Assembly (NCBI RefSeq): GCF_006352475.1
Contig: NZ_VCMZ01000001.1
Coordinates: 682,001-746,000, forward strand
DNA: 64,000 nucleotides
Direction of reading: 5' to 3'
From: Acinetobacter pullicarnis
GTDB taxonomy: Bacteria > Pseudomonadota > Gammaproteobacteria > Pseudomonadales > Moraxellaceae
In this document: positions 11,915 through 22,387 of the stretch, in pieces
Layout of the letters: the number at the start of each line of letters is the position of its first letter
Position numbering within the stretch: position 1 is the first letter of the stretch
Notes under the pieces: model-generated
Seen by the model: only the letters and a program-made list of their open reading frames with translations
The model's database searches: none
Told to the model about the DNA's origin: nothing
Made by a program: the position numbers and the translations under genes

Positions 11915-13642
11915 TTGGAACTTCTATCTGGTGGTGAAATGCTTGTTCGTGCTTTAGCGGACGAGGGCGTTGAGCACGTTTTTGGGTACCCAGGCGGTGC
12001 TGTTTTACATATTTACGATGCTTTATTTCAACAAGACAAAATTAATCATTACCTCGTGCGTCATGAACAAGCTGCAGGGCACATGGCTGATGCTTATTCG
12101 CGTGTAACAGGTAAAACTGGCGTCGTACTGGTCACTTCTGGACCTGGCGCAACCAACACAGTTACGCCAATTGCAACTGCGTATATGGATTCGATTCCAA
12201 TGGTCATTCTGTCAGGTCAGGTTGCATCGCACTTGATCGGCGAAGACGCATTCCAAGAAACAGATATGGTCGGAATTTCACGCCCAATCGTGAAGCATAG
12301 CTTTCAAGTTCGCCACGCGAGCGAGATTCCTGGCATTATCAAAAAAGCATTTTATATCGCCTCAAGTGGTCGTCCAGGCCCAGTTGTGATTGATATTCCA
12401 AAGGATGTAACCAATCCAACGGATAAATTTGCCTACGAATATCCAGAGAAAGTGAAGATGCGTTCGTATCAGCCACCTTCACGTGGTCATACGGGGCAAA
12501 TTCGCAAAGCGGTTGAAGAGTTAATTAACGCCAAACGCCCAATTATCTATAGTGGCGGTGGTGTGGTTCAAGGCAATGCATCTGCATTATTAACTGAACT
12601 TGCACGGATTCTTGATTTCCCTGTAACCAATACCTTAATGGGACTTGGTGCTTTTCCTGGGGATGATCCGCAGTTTGTGGGTATGCTCGGCATGCATGGA
12701 ACCTATGAAGCCAATATGACTATGCATAATGCAGACGTTATTTTAGCTGTAGGTGCGCGTTTTGATGACCGTGTAACCAACAATCCTGCTAAATTCTGTA
12801 CCAATGCAAAAGTTATTCATATTGATGTAGACCCAGCAGCAATTTCTAAAACAATTATGGCGCATATCCCAATTGTGGGTGCGGTTGAACCTGTTTTACA
12901 AGAAATGTTGGTACAGCTTAAGCAGTTGGATGTCAGCAAGCCAAACCCTGAAGCGATTGCGGCATGGTGGGCACAAATTAATGAGTGGCGTAAGGTTCAA
13001 GGTCTACGTTACGACAAAAATGAAGATGGTTCGTTAAAGCCGCAACAAGTGGTTGAAGCGTTATATAAAGTCACCGATGGTGAAGCGATCATTACTTCGG
13101 ATGTGGGTCAGCACCAGATGTTTGCTGCGATGTACTACAAGTACAAGCGTCCACGTCAATGGTTGAACTCTGGTGGTTTGGGTACTATGGGTGTCGGCTT
13201 ACCCTATGCGATGGCAGCCAAATTGGCTTTCCCAAATGAGCAAGTGGTTTGTATCACTGGTGAAGCATCAATTCAGATGTGTATCCAAGAATTGTCGACC
13301 TGCAAGCAGTATGGCTTGAACGTTAAAATTCTCTGCTTGAATAACCGTTCATTGGGCATGGTGAAGCAATGGCAGGATATGAACTATGAAGGTCGTCATT
13401 CAAGTTCATATGTTGAATCATTACCTGATTTTGCCAAGTTGATGGAAGCATATGGTCATGTGGGTATCCAAATTGATCATGTAGATGAACTAGAATCTAA
13501 ATTAGCAGAAGCGATGGCGATTAATGATAAATGTGTATTTATCAATGTAATCACTGATCGTAACGAACATGTTTATCCAATGTTGATTGCAGGCCAATCG
13601 ATGTCAGATATGTGGTTAAGCAAAGGGGAGCGTACAACATGA
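11915..13642 (+). CDS. ilvI: Acetolactate synthase large subunit
   Basis: The 575-residue protein carries the three ThDP-enzyme domains, including the catalytic Glu51 in [11 protein letters not shown]. It joins two pyruvates to acetolactate, or pyruvate and 2-oxobutyrate to acetohydroxybutyrate, the first shared step to valine, leucine and isoleucine. The ThDP/Mg motif is GEAS...NN rather than GDGS; pseudomonads also use a Glu there. The start is TTG at 11915, with AGGGTG eight or so bases upstream; the N-terminus [10 protein letters not shown] is the expected one, so the rare start codon is accepted. It overlaps ilvH by ATGA. Confidence 0.95.
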   Translation: MELLSGGEMLVRALADEGVEHVFGYPGGAVLHIYDALFQQDKINHYLVRHEQAAGHMADAYSRVTGKTGVVLVTSGPGATNTVTPIATAYMDSIPMVILSGQVASHLIGEDAFQETDMVGISRPIVKHSFQVRHASEIPGIIKKAFYIASSGRPGPVVIDIPKDVTNPTDKFAYEYPEKVKMRSYQPPSRGHTGQIRKAVEELINAKRPIIYSGGGVVQGNASALLTELARILDFPVTNTLMGLGAFPGDDPQFVGMLGMHGTYEANMTMHNADVILAVGARFDDRVTNNPAKFCTNAKVIHIDVDPAAISKTIMAHIPIVGAVEPVLQEMLVQLKQLDVSKPNPEAIAAWWAQINEWRKVQGLRYDKNEDGSLKPQQVVEALYKVTDGEAIITSDVGQHQMFAAMYYKYKRPRQWLNSGGLGTMGVGLPYAMAAKLAFPNEQVVCITGEASIQMCIQELSTCKQYGLNVKILCLNNRSLGMVKQWQDMNYEGRHSSSYVESLPDFAKLMEAYGHVGIQIDHVDELESKLAEAMAINDKCVFINVITDRNEHVYPMLIAGQSMSDMWLSKGERTT

Positions 13643-14130
13643 GACATATCATCTCTGTACTGGTTGAAAACGAAGCTGGTGCGCTTTCTCGTTTAGTGGG
13701 ATTGTTTTCACAACGTGGCTATAACATTGAAACCCTCAATGTGGCACCGACTGAAGATGCAACTTTGTCACGCTTGACGCTGACCACTTATGGTGATGAC
13801 CATAAGATTGAGCAAATTACCAAGCAATTGAATAAATTGGTTGAAGTGGTTAAAGTCGTTGACTTATCTGAAGGACCGCATATTGAGCGTGAACTGATGC
13901 TGATTAAACTCAAAGCATTGGGCTCAGCGCGAGACGAAATTAAACGGACTGCGGATATTTTCCGTGGCTCTATCGTCGATGTAACACCAACAACCTATAC
14001 GATTCAAATCGCAGGGACAACTGAAAAAGTAGATGCGTTTATTGATGCACTTGCAGAAAACACCATTCTCGAAGTCGTTCGTTCGGGTGTTTCTGGGATC
14101 GCCCGTGGCGAGAAAGTGTTAACCATCTAA
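13639..14130 (+). CDS. ilvH: Acetolactate synthase regulatory subunit
   Basis: At 163 residues it has the normal length of IlvH/IlvN. It starts with an ACT domain ([20 protein letters not shown]) that binds valine for feedback inhibition, and has the C-terminal ALS-small domain. The start at 13639 overlaps the ilvI stop as ATGA, so translation is coupled and the two subunits can be made in step. An upstream in-frame start inside ilvI was rejected because it would add nine unrelated residues before the conserved MRHIISVL. Confidence 0.95.
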   Translation: MRHIISVLVENEAGALSRLVGLFSQRGYNIETLNVAPTEDATLSRLTLTTYGDDHKIEQITKQLNKLVEVVKVVDLSEGPHIERELMLIKLKALGSARDEIKRTADIFRGSIVDVTPTTYTIQIAGTTEKVDAFIDALAENTILEVVRSGVSGIARGEKVLTI

Positions 14131-14145
14131 TTAATTTTTCAATGA

Positions 14146-15195
<1,050 letters not shown>

Positions 15196-15216
15196 TTTAG
15201 TTCTGATTATTTGTTT

Positions 15217-15246
15217 GAAAAACCCACGCAGTTGCGTGGGTTTTTT
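15217..15246 (+). terminator. Terminator of the ilv operon
   Basis: Stem CCCACGCA/TGCGTGGG, two-base loop, followed by seven T. It begins about 20 bases after the ilvC stop. Confidence 0.92.
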
Positions 15247-15273
15247 GTGCTAAATTAGCGACATAAAATATGA

Positions 15274-16143
15274 ATGGTTTCTTTGGTGAAAAAAATCAAT
15301 ACTTCAAAATTTGCAGCTCATTTGGGGCTGGCTTTATGTTTATCTGTTTCAATATTACCGCATGCCCAAGCGGCTGAGCCAACGTCGCTTGCAGCACCAC
15401 TGAAGGCAATTTCAGGTGTGCCAATAAAAGTACAACGTCTGTTGAAGTCGCAAGAAGGCCGTTATGTATTGGAATTGACAGCTGGTATTTGGAATCCTGA
15501 AGCACGACTCATTGATCTTCAGACTCAGCAAAGCTGGATATTACAAGGTTTGCAAAAGGGCAATACATTAACCTTAGATACGGTGATGATGTCTCAAGCA
15601 CTTGACCAGAAAACCGCTGTATCAGATATGAAATTGATCAAACTGGAAGGTGTGTTAAATACAGACAATGGTACCTTGCAAGCAACGCTGTCCGATACTG
15701 CCAGTGGCCTACAAAGGCAAGTTGCGTTTGTACCTTTAGTGCAAGTTAAGAATAAGCCAACATTTATATTTAAGTTTTATGGTGCCGTGGATGCGATCAG
15801 TAACAGTAAGCGGATTGAAGCCATTGATGTGATTGATAAAAAAACGGGCAAGCGAATCGATCGTTTAACCGGTTTTACCGCACAAGGCGATTGGGTTGAG
15901 TATAAGGATCTCAATTATGATGGGCATTTTGATCTGGTTTTGCTCAATGCCGATCGAGCGGTTGATCCGCAGGAGCAGCAGTATATTTATTGGATGTACA
16001 ATCCTAAAACCAATCAATATCAACGTTCTCCAAAATTAGAAAAAATTACAGGTTATCCAAAACTGATTGCCGATAAGCAGCAGCTTGAATTTGGCAATGG
16101 ACAGCTTTATCAGATTGAAAATGGCATGTTAAAGCGTTTGTGA
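15274..16143 (+). CDS. Exported protein with XAC2610-like repeat-protein tail
   Basis: A signal peptide (about residues 1-33, ending AQAAE) precedes a 250-residue periplasmic or surface protein. The C-terminal part contains YKDLNYDGHFDLVLLN, an acidic calcium-loop-like motif seen in XAC2610 and FG-GAP-like domains, followed by YIYWMYNPKTNQYQ. I do not know its function. It has its own terminator. The last 225 bases occur again, decayed, about 700 bases downstream, so the locus has been duplicated in part. Confidence 0.7.
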   Translation: MVSLVKKINTSKFAAHLGLALCLSVSILPHAQAAEPTSLAAPLKAISGVPIKVQRLLKSQEGRYVLELTAGIWNPEARLIDLQTQQSWILQGLQKGNTLTLDTVMMSQALDQKTAVSDMKLIKLEGVLNTDNGTLQATLSDTASGLQRQVAFVPLVQVKNKPTFIFKFYGAVDAISNSKRIEAIDVIDKKTGKRIDRLTGFTAQGDWVEYKDLNYDGHFDLVLLNADRAVDPQEQQYIYWMYNPKTNQYQRSPKLEKITGYPKLIADKQQLEFGNGQLYQIENGMLKRL

Positions 16144-16162
16144 GTATCGGTTGATGCCCAAT

Positions 16163-16193
16163 AAAAAGCCCAGTTCATTGTGACTGGGCTTTT
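16163..16193. terminator. Rho-independent terminator
   Basis: Stem AAAAGCCCAGT/ACTGGGCTTTT with an 8-base loop between the exported-protein gene and the convergent cupin gene. T-rich on both strands, so it can work in both directions. Confidence 0.85.
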
Positions 16194-16208
16194 GAGGCTG
16201 TAACTGAC

Positions 16209-16550
16209 TTAGTCAACGATTAATAAGGTTGCACCATTTCGTGTAAAAGATTGATGTGGCTCCGAATTATCTCCAACTTGATAGCTCATGCCCGCAGTTA
16301 AACTAAATGTTCTGCCATCTTTTAATCGGCTTTCTAGTTCACCGCTTAAACAAAATAAGATATGACCTTTATCACACCAGTGATCTGCTAAATAATTGGC
16401 TGAGTATTCAACTTGGCGCACCCGAATTTTATTACCTTCTTCCCCAAAATATTGAGTTTTCCAATAGGCTATTCCGGTCTCACCCTGATGCTCGGTGACC
16501 GCTATTTGCTTCCAATCGGTAATTTGAAAAGGGAAAGGGAAGATATTCAT
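16209..16550 (-). CDS. DHCW-motif cupin-fold protein
   Basis: This 113-residue single-domain cupin has the motif ADHWCDKGHILFCLSGELE (about residues 55-73) that defines the DHCW cupin family, whose function is unknown. The metal-binding His residues expected in cupin motif 1 are partly replaced by this motif. The start at 16550 (MNIFPFPFQITDW) is the conserved N-terminus; a TTG four codons upstream is disfavoured. It is transcribed alone. Confidence 0.75.
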   Translation of the reverse strand: MNIFPFPFQITDWKQIAVTEHQGETGIAYWKTQYFGEEGNKIRVRQVEYSANYLADHWCDKGHILFCLSGELESRLKDGRTFSLTAGMSYQVGDNSEPHQSFTRNGATLLIVD

Positions 16551-16667
16551 AATGATCGTCAACAGGGTGGATTTTGTTGAAAGTATAGCGTTGTTTATGT
16601 TTCATAATATGGGTTATTGGGGATTTGAATAGATATAAATACAAACCCATTGATAACCCATTTTTCT

Positions 16668-16892
16668 GATCTGGTTTGGCTCAATGCCGATCGAGTGGTT
16701 GATCGGCAGGAGCAGCAGTATATTTATTGGATGTACAATCCTAAAACTAATCAATACCAACGCTCGCCGTAACTAGAAAAAATCACAGGTTATCCAAAAC
16801 TCATTGCTGATAAACACTAGCTTGAGTCTGGTCATGGACAGCTTGATCAGATTGAAAATGGCATGTTAAAACGTTTGTGAGTATCGGTTGAT
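16668..16892 (+). pseudogene. Decayed partial duplicate of the 3' end of the 15274-16143 gene
   Basis: These bases match 15951-16155 and its 3' flank closely (for example the segment coding for YIYWMYNPKTNQYQ is nearly unchanged), and the match continues past the stop codon into GAGTATCGGTTGAT. The copy has two in-frame stops: CCAAAATTA has become CCGTAACTA, and CAGCAGCTT has become CACTAGCTT. No start region is present. It is a relic of a tandem duplication interrupted by the cupin gene. Confidence 0.9.
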
Positions 16893-16988
16893 TATTGACC
16901 AATCAAGTGCAACTGCGATATTTAAAATTTCTAGCAAAGACTAAGCATAAATTAATAGTGAAGCGAGTCTTTGCTTAGATCTTGGTGG

Positions 16989-19811
16989 TTAAAAAGATAG
17001 TTTGAGATTTAAGTAATAGTTACGGCCTAGTGTATTACTATATCGGCTAATATAGTTTCTACCTGACATATCTAAAGTATAAGTATCAAATAAATTATTA
17101 ATGCCAAAACCGAGCTCTGCATTATTAAGTTTTTTGACGCCCGGTATTTTCAATTTAGCACGAGCAAAAATGTCATGAAATAATTCACTGTCAATTGTTA
17201 AGGTATCTGACGCTATTCCAGTTTGATTTAAAATAGCTGCTGCATTGGTAATATTATATGAGCTGTAATATTGTGCTCCCCAACCAAATGTCCAAGTATC
17301 ATTGGGTTTTAGGGTAAATGTAGCATTGGCACGATGTCTGATCGGATCGCCACTTGCACTACCACCTAATTGACTTTCCCAGCCCCCCGTTAAGCTCGTT
17401 TTTTGAATATATTGATCAACATAGGTATAACCCAAATTAAATGTCGAAGCCCCCAATAGACTATCAAATGAATAGCTTAATGCAGTATCGATGCCACTAG
17501 TCTTTAAGCCTAAAGCATTAAAGGGTTGGGTGTTAATTGTAGTCACATTGCCATTCGCATCACGGATTATACGGCCCGGAAGATATTTTTCATTTTTTAG
17601 AACATACTCGGCAGTTGGTTCTGCGATGTTATTACTTTTTTCAATGTGAAAATAATCAATAGATAATCTTAGATCTGGAATTAAGTTTGGTGTTAATACA
17701 ATACCCGCATTATAACTTTTGGAGGACTCGGGCGTAATATTAGGATTTCCATTTGCAATAGATGCGTAGTGCGTAATTATTTTTCCCGTTTGCGGATCGA
17801 CTAATGTTGCATTAATTACTGGCGTATTGGTTGGCTCGGCAAGTTGAGAAACTGTTGGTGAAATAAAGCCTTCACTGTAAGAGGCGCGAAGCATTACCTG
17901 ATCATTTGGTGCAAATCTAAAACCAAGTGTTGGTGTTATTGCATCAAATTTAGCTTTAGGTTGGGTGTGGTAACCAGTCAGTTGAGAATTATAACCTGTG
18001 GCAGAGTCAACTTTATATTGTGGTGTCCGTGAGTCAATATTAAACTCCTCATAACGTCCAGCGACTTGAATGTCTAATAATCTGGCCCAAGACCACTCCA
18101 TATCCGGCGAAATCAAAGGAACACTAAACTCTAAATAAGCACTTTTAGCCTCCATATTGCGTTCCGCAGGTTTACGCCAAGGATTATCCACATGTTGGTG
18201 GTCTGCAAAGCCCTCAGTTTTTGTTTTACGATATTCCAAACCTGTTGCCATACTAATATCACCGGCATACCAAGAGTAAACAGCGCCAGCACCTCTTAGA
18301 GCGAAATCATTGAGCGTGGACTGAGTTTGAGTTTTTGGATAATTCCAATACTTAGTAATAACATCCGTGCCTTCAGTGGTTGTATCTTTAATTAAGTTAA
18401 TTAACCCTGCATCAAGGTCCGCCATCCAGGATTTTGCTCCAGGGTTATTACGGCCACGACGAGGATAATTAACTAAAATATCGGCCTGACTCCATGCATA
18501 ATCAGCAGAAATGGTAAAGTTAGGCATTAAATCATAAGTGAAGCCTGTCGCGACGCGTTGCGTTTTATTTTCAATATGTCGGTAAGCTTTTTCTCCCATA
18601 TCTGACCAATTGACAGGAAAGTTTAGCTGGACATCTTTCGCAAATGGATTTGCTGGATTATTCGCTTTATAAGTGACCGTACCATAGCCATGTGGTGTTG
18701 TTAAATGGACGCCTTCTTCTTTATCGTAGGCACCTTCTAGGTAGACATTTAAACGATCTGTAAAATTACGATTAATAGATAATCCATATGCTTCAGTTTT
18801 ACTTTCAGTAATAAGTGTTGTATTGCCTGACCAAGCACTCATTGAATCAGCTAAGCCGAGTGAATATCCTTTTCCAAGTGTATTAATATCTCCATTCCAA
18901 GCTTTGGGAATATGTGCAGCCGTATAAGTACCATCATCGTTTTTAATCCGGAGGTTGACCAAATCACCTGCTGGTGGGGTGGTCGCATTATGAATTGAAT
19001 CAGGATTATTTTTTAACTGTGTGGCGCGGCCCATATTGCGCCATTTTTTTTCACCCTGTGTGAGTGCATCTTGATCCCGTTTCGATGCAGTAAATAATAC
19101 CTGTGTACGACCATCCTCAAGTGCAAAGCCTGTGACTAAGCTCACGGTTTTTACGGGTTGATTATTCGCAAGGTTATCTTCGTAACGTACATTTATATCA
19201 GTACCGACATAATCACGTTTTAAAACAATATTAATAACTCCTCCAATTGCACCAGAGCCATAAATTGCCGATGCAGATGTTGGAAGTACTTCAATACGTT
19301 CAATGGCTTCTAGCGGGATATTATTTAAGTTCGGTTGGTCTGTGCTTTCGGCAGTACCACGATTTCCGATACCTGCTGTTCTACGACCGTTAATTAAAAT
19401 TAATGTATGGTTTGCACCGAGACCACGTAAATTAATTTGACTTGTGGTTCCTGTAAATCCAGAACCAGCGTCATTAGGCACTGACGTTGCTTGAGGTAAA
19501 AGCTTGGTAATTAAGTCACTAACATCATTTGCCCCTGTGTTTTTAATTTTTTCAGCACTAATAATCGTATAGGGTTGGACATCATCTTCAGTGCGGGGAA
19601 TATCCATATTTCCATCTTTTAACGCTTTTCGCTCTTGTTGCGCTTCGATTTCGATGGTGGGTAATACATGAGGAGTTGATTCTGTTGCTACTACGATTGG
19701 ACTGATCCCAATCATAACGGAGGCATAAATCATTTTTTTTATCAAATATTGATGTGGGTTTTTCTTAAAAGTTGTTAATCGCAGAAATAAAGCTTGATAT
19801 GAAGTGGGCAT
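16989..19811 (-). CDS. TonB-dependent outer-membrane receptor
   Basis: This is a large receptor of 940 residues. After a long signal region come a TonB-box-like PTIEIEA near residue 52, a plug domain (about 70-205; DVSDLITKLLPQ, LRGLGANHTLILINGRR, IYGSGAIGGVINIVLKRD) and a 22-strand barrel that ends with an aromatic residue (YLNLKLSF). Receptors of this type import iron chelates, cobalamin or other scarce ligands with energy from TonB. A Fur-box-like site upstream suggests iron control and thus an iron ligand, but the specific substrate is not readable. No siderophore genes or ABC importer lie beside it. The start at 19811 has TAGGAACG upstream; a start at 19733 giving a shorter signal is also possible. 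Confidence 0.88.
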   Translation of the reverse strand: MPTSYQALFLRLTTFKKNPHQYLIKKMIYASVMIGISPIVVATESTPHVLPTIEIEAQQERKALKDGNMDIPRTEDDVQPYTIISAEKIKNTGANDVSDLITKLLPQATSVPNDAGSGFTGTTSQINLRGLGANHTLILINGRRTAGIGNRGTAESTDQPNLNNIPLEAIERIEVLPTSASAIYGSGAIGGVINIVLKRDYVGTDINVRYEDNLANNQPVKTVSLVTGFALEDGRTQVLFTASKRDQDALTQGEKKWRNMGRATQLKNNPDSIHNATTPPAGDLVNLRIKNDDGTYTAAHIPKAWNGDINTLGKGYSLGLADSMSAWSGNTTLITESKTEAYGLSINRNFTDRLNVYLEGAYDKEEGVHLTTPHGYGTVTYKANNPANPFAKDVQLNFPVNWSDMGEKAYRHIENKTQRVATGFTYDLMPNFTISADYAWSQADILVNYPRRGRNNPGAKSWMADLDAGLINLIKDTTTEGTDVITKYWNYPKTQTQSTLNDFALRGAGAVYSWYAGDISMATGLEYRKTKTEGFADHQHVDNPWRKPAERNMEAKSAYLEFSVPLISPDMEWSWARLLDIQVAGRYEEFNIDSRTPQYKVDSATGYNSQLTGYHTQPKAKFDAITPTLGFRFAPNDQVMLRASYSEGFISPTVSQLAEPTNTPVINATLVDPQTGKIITHYASIANGNPNITPESSKSYNAGIVLTPNLIPDLRLSIDYFHIEKSNNIAEPTAEYVLKNEKYLPGRIIRDANGNVTTINTQPFNALGLKTSGIDTALSYSFDSLLGASTFNLGYTYVDQYIQKTSLTGGWESQLGGSASGDPIRHRANATFTLKPNDTWTFGWGAQYYSSYNITNAAAILNQTGIASDTLTIDSELFHDIFARAKLKIPGVKKLNNAELGFGINNLFDTYTLDMSGRNYISRYSNTLGRNYYLNLKLSF

Positions 19812-19876
19812 ATTTGAACGTTCCTATTACATCAGAGTTACAAATTGCCACAAAGTATACATAATAAACCCACCAA

Positions 19877-19895
19877 GTAAATGATAATTATTTGC
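19877..19895 (-). promoter_or_regulatory. Fur-box-like operator
   Basis: GTAAATGATAATTATTTGC agrees with the 19-base Fur consensus GATAATGATAATCATTATC at 14 positions. It lies 66-84 bases upstream of the receptor start, where it could block the promoter when iron is plentiful. Confidence 0.6.
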
Positions 19896-20023
19896 ATTTG
19901 TGTTTTTCGATATAAAAGTAACCTGATATTTTTTAATTGTTTTTTGTTTTACTCTATCCTTAATTCCACAAGAATTATGAGGATTTAGTGATTGGGTAAG
20001 AAATGCTAAACACAGATTCATAT

Positions 20024-20070
20024 AATCTCACGCTCTTGATTTTGGTTAAAATCATTAAATTCGTGAGATT
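20024..20070. repeat. Nested inverted repeat between receptor and dusA genes
   Basis: Outer arms AATCTCACG (20024-20032) and CGTGAGATT (20062-20070) enclose inner arms TGATTTT (20037-20043) and AAAATCA (20048-20054). All pairs are perfect. No gene occupies 19812-20286. The function is unknown; it is not followed by a T-run. Confidence 0.6.
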
Positions 20071-20286
20071 AAGTTGCCTTAAAATGTGCTTGCAGGGGAA
20101 ATAGAATTAGCTTAAAAACTGAGCTCGTACTTTATCTTTCTCATATCCGTCACCTATCGCCAAGAAAACATGTAAAACGGGCTTACTCATTTCTATTCTC
20201 TCATTCACATATTGTGGATACGAGGTTATTTGAGTGCAATTGGCTTATTCATTCTTGAGCGAGTAGGTTGAAAATAATAAGCCGAT

Positions 20287-21312
20287 TTATTCCTGATGTT
20301 CTGCTAAATAATCTTCAGTACGTTGCATCGCTGCTTGGATATTGCTGATTGCAGCATCGACATCACTTAAGCTTTTGACATTACCACCGCTGAGTGACTG
20401 ACGCCATTTGCGTGCACCGGGTAGATTTTGGAATAGCCCCAGAATATGACGGGTCAAGACTGAAACCGGTGCACCTTGCGCTACACGTTGTTCAAAATAC
20501 GGCAACATCTGCTGCATAATTTCAAAACGATTCGGTGCTTCAAGCCCCCAAAGCTGGCCCAACTCAGCCAGTAAATAAGGATTGTGGTAGGCCTCACGAC
20601 CAATCATCACCCCATCGACATGTTGTAAATGTTGCTGTGTTTCCGCAAGGGTTTTAATCCCGCCATTAATCTCAATGGTCAGATGTGGGCGTTCGATTTT
20701 AAGGCGATAGACATCTTCATAACGTAATGGTGGCACGTCGCGGTTTTCTTTGGGTGAAAGCCCTTTAAGGATCGCAATACGTGCATGTACCACAAAGTGA
20801 GTACAGCCAGTTTTGGCTACGGTATCGACAAAATGCAGCATCTCTTCATAGCTTTGCATGTCATCAATGCCGATACGATGTTTGATGGTGACAGGAATGC
20901 TCACTGCTTGCTGCATCGTTGCGATACATTCTGCAACGAGGTCGGGTTCCGCCATCAGGCATGCGCCAATCTTATTGTTTTGTACGCGGTCACTTGGGCA
21001 GCCGACATTTAAATTAACTTCGTCATAGCCCCAGTCTTGCGCCATCTTGCTACAGCTTGCCAAGTCTTTTGGGTTTGAGCCACCGAGCTGCAATGAGATC
21101 GGATGTTCTTGTTGGTTAAAGTCTAAATGGCGTGCGGCATCACCAAATAAAATCGCGCCTGTGGTCACCATCTCGGTATATAGCATCACATTGGGATTAA
21201 ACAGACGCGCGAAAAATCGGTAGTCTCGGGTTGTCCAATCCATCATCGGGGCCACGCTGATGCGCGGTGCGTTCTTAACAGGTGTCAGTTCAGTGGGTGC
21301 TGCGGTGTTCAT
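20287..21312 (-). CDS. dusA: tRNA-dihydrouridine synthase A
   Basis: An FMN-dependent TIM-barrel enzyme of 341 residues. It has the Dus motifs APMMDWTTRDYRFF at the N-terminus, LNVGCPSDRVQNNKIGACLM with the catalytic Cys, KHRIGIDD, and the DusA-specific VHARIAILKGLSPKENR. It reduces uridine 20/20a in the tRNA D-loop. The start at 21312 (MNTAAPTELTP) is preferred over an upstream one that adds eight residues. It is transcribed alone, apparently. Confidence 0.93.
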   Translation of the reverse strand: MNTAAPTELTPVKNAPRISVAPMMDWTTRDYRFFARLFNPNVMLYTEMVTTGAILFGDAARHLDFNQQEHPISLQLGGSNPKDLASCSKMAQDWGYDEVNLNVGCPSDRVQNNKIGACLMAEPDLVAECIATMQQAVSIPVTIKHRIGIDDMQSYEEMLHFVDTVAKTGCTHFVVHARIAILKGLSPKENRDVPPLRYEDVYRLKIERPHLTIEINGGIKTLAETQQHLQHVDGVMIGREAYHNPYLLAELGQLWGLEAPNRFEIMQQMLPYFEQRVAQGAPVSVLTRHILGLFQNLPGARKWRQSLSGGNVKSLSDVDAAISNIQAAMQRTEDYLAEHQE

Positions 21313-21620
21313 GGTTGATCTTACCTTTAAAAACAAACCCAGATGGATGTGCGTATTGATATATAGCGGGGAATTTGAGCGCGTGATTTTAGCATAGAAA
21401 AGTGGAACTATCGATTTGGAGTGATGGTGGAGTGATGTTTAAGGGGGGATGGGTTGGGGTAAAGATATGCTCTCATTTTATTAGACTACTTCTGCATCAA
21501 AAATAGGTTTTTAAAGTCTGATACTGATTGTTATCGTGAAATAGCACTATTTAGAATGAAGATGAATGGAGTCATTGTTTAAATCGTTAAACTTTTTGCT
21601 ATTTTAGGCTGCAAAGGTGA

Positions 21621-22136
21621 GTTGAATGCCAAGAACATCCGCTCATCCTGAGTTCAGTTTTTCATTATGAATTTGAATTTATTCATCCTTTTTCGGATGG
21701 AAATGGCCGTATGGGGCGGTTATGGCAAACATTGATCCTCAGCCAATGGAATCCTATCTTTGCAAAGATCCCTGTTGAGAGCCTCATTTATCAAAATCAA
21801 CAAGCGTATTATGATGCTTTACAAGCGAGTACTGAGCGTACTGACGCTGCGCCATTTATCGAGTTTATTTTGCAGATGATTTTTAACGCGATTTTAAGTT
21901 CGACCGAGACCGCTCAAGTAAGCGATCAAGATACCGCTCAAGTTAAAACTCTCATTTCACGTATGGATCAAGCTGAATAAACGCTTGCAAAATTGATGTC
22001 ACTTTTAGATTTGTCGCATCAAGCAACATTTCAAAAGAATTATCTTAATCCTGCGCTAGAAGCTGGACGGGTTGAACGGACAATTCCAGAGAAACCGAAG
22101 AGCCCTAAGCAGAAATATAAATTAAAGGGTGTGTGA
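21621..22136 (+). pseudogene. Truncated and nonsense-mutated Fic-family gene
   Basis: One frame reads HPLILSSVFHYEFEFIHPF and then SDGNGRMGRLWQTL, the Fic core motif HPFxDGNGR that binds ATP for AMPylation. The same frame continues to a TAA at 21978 and then, without shift, through a plausible C-terminal winged-helix tail (LAKLMSLLDLSHQATFQKNY ... PKQKYKLKGV) to TGA at 22134-22136. The N-terminal half of the enzyme is missing: a stop precedes the frame at 21618. So the gene has lost its 5' part and carries one internal stop. Nothing else is seen in 21313-21620. Confidence 0.8.
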
Positions 22137-22387
22137 AATGGTCACACATTTTTTTTGGGTGGAGATTGGTTAATTTATTATGAGTACAGAATTACCCAAA
22201 AGCCAGACTAAGGAAATGAAAATAGTTTTATTTTTAAATGAAGAGTGCTTGAAAGTGAATACATGCATATAATTTTGGGTGTTCAGAATAATAATTATTG
22301 CTACATTTTTTATAACGCTATCACTTTCTAGAGAGTCAAAAATACTTTTAGCACTCTTCTGAAATAACTTTGAACTTATTTCAATCA

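Noticed and set aside
19827..20021. A 64-codon minus-strand frame upstream of the TonB receptor
   Set aside because: It covers the Fur-box-like site and promoter region and has no conserved features.
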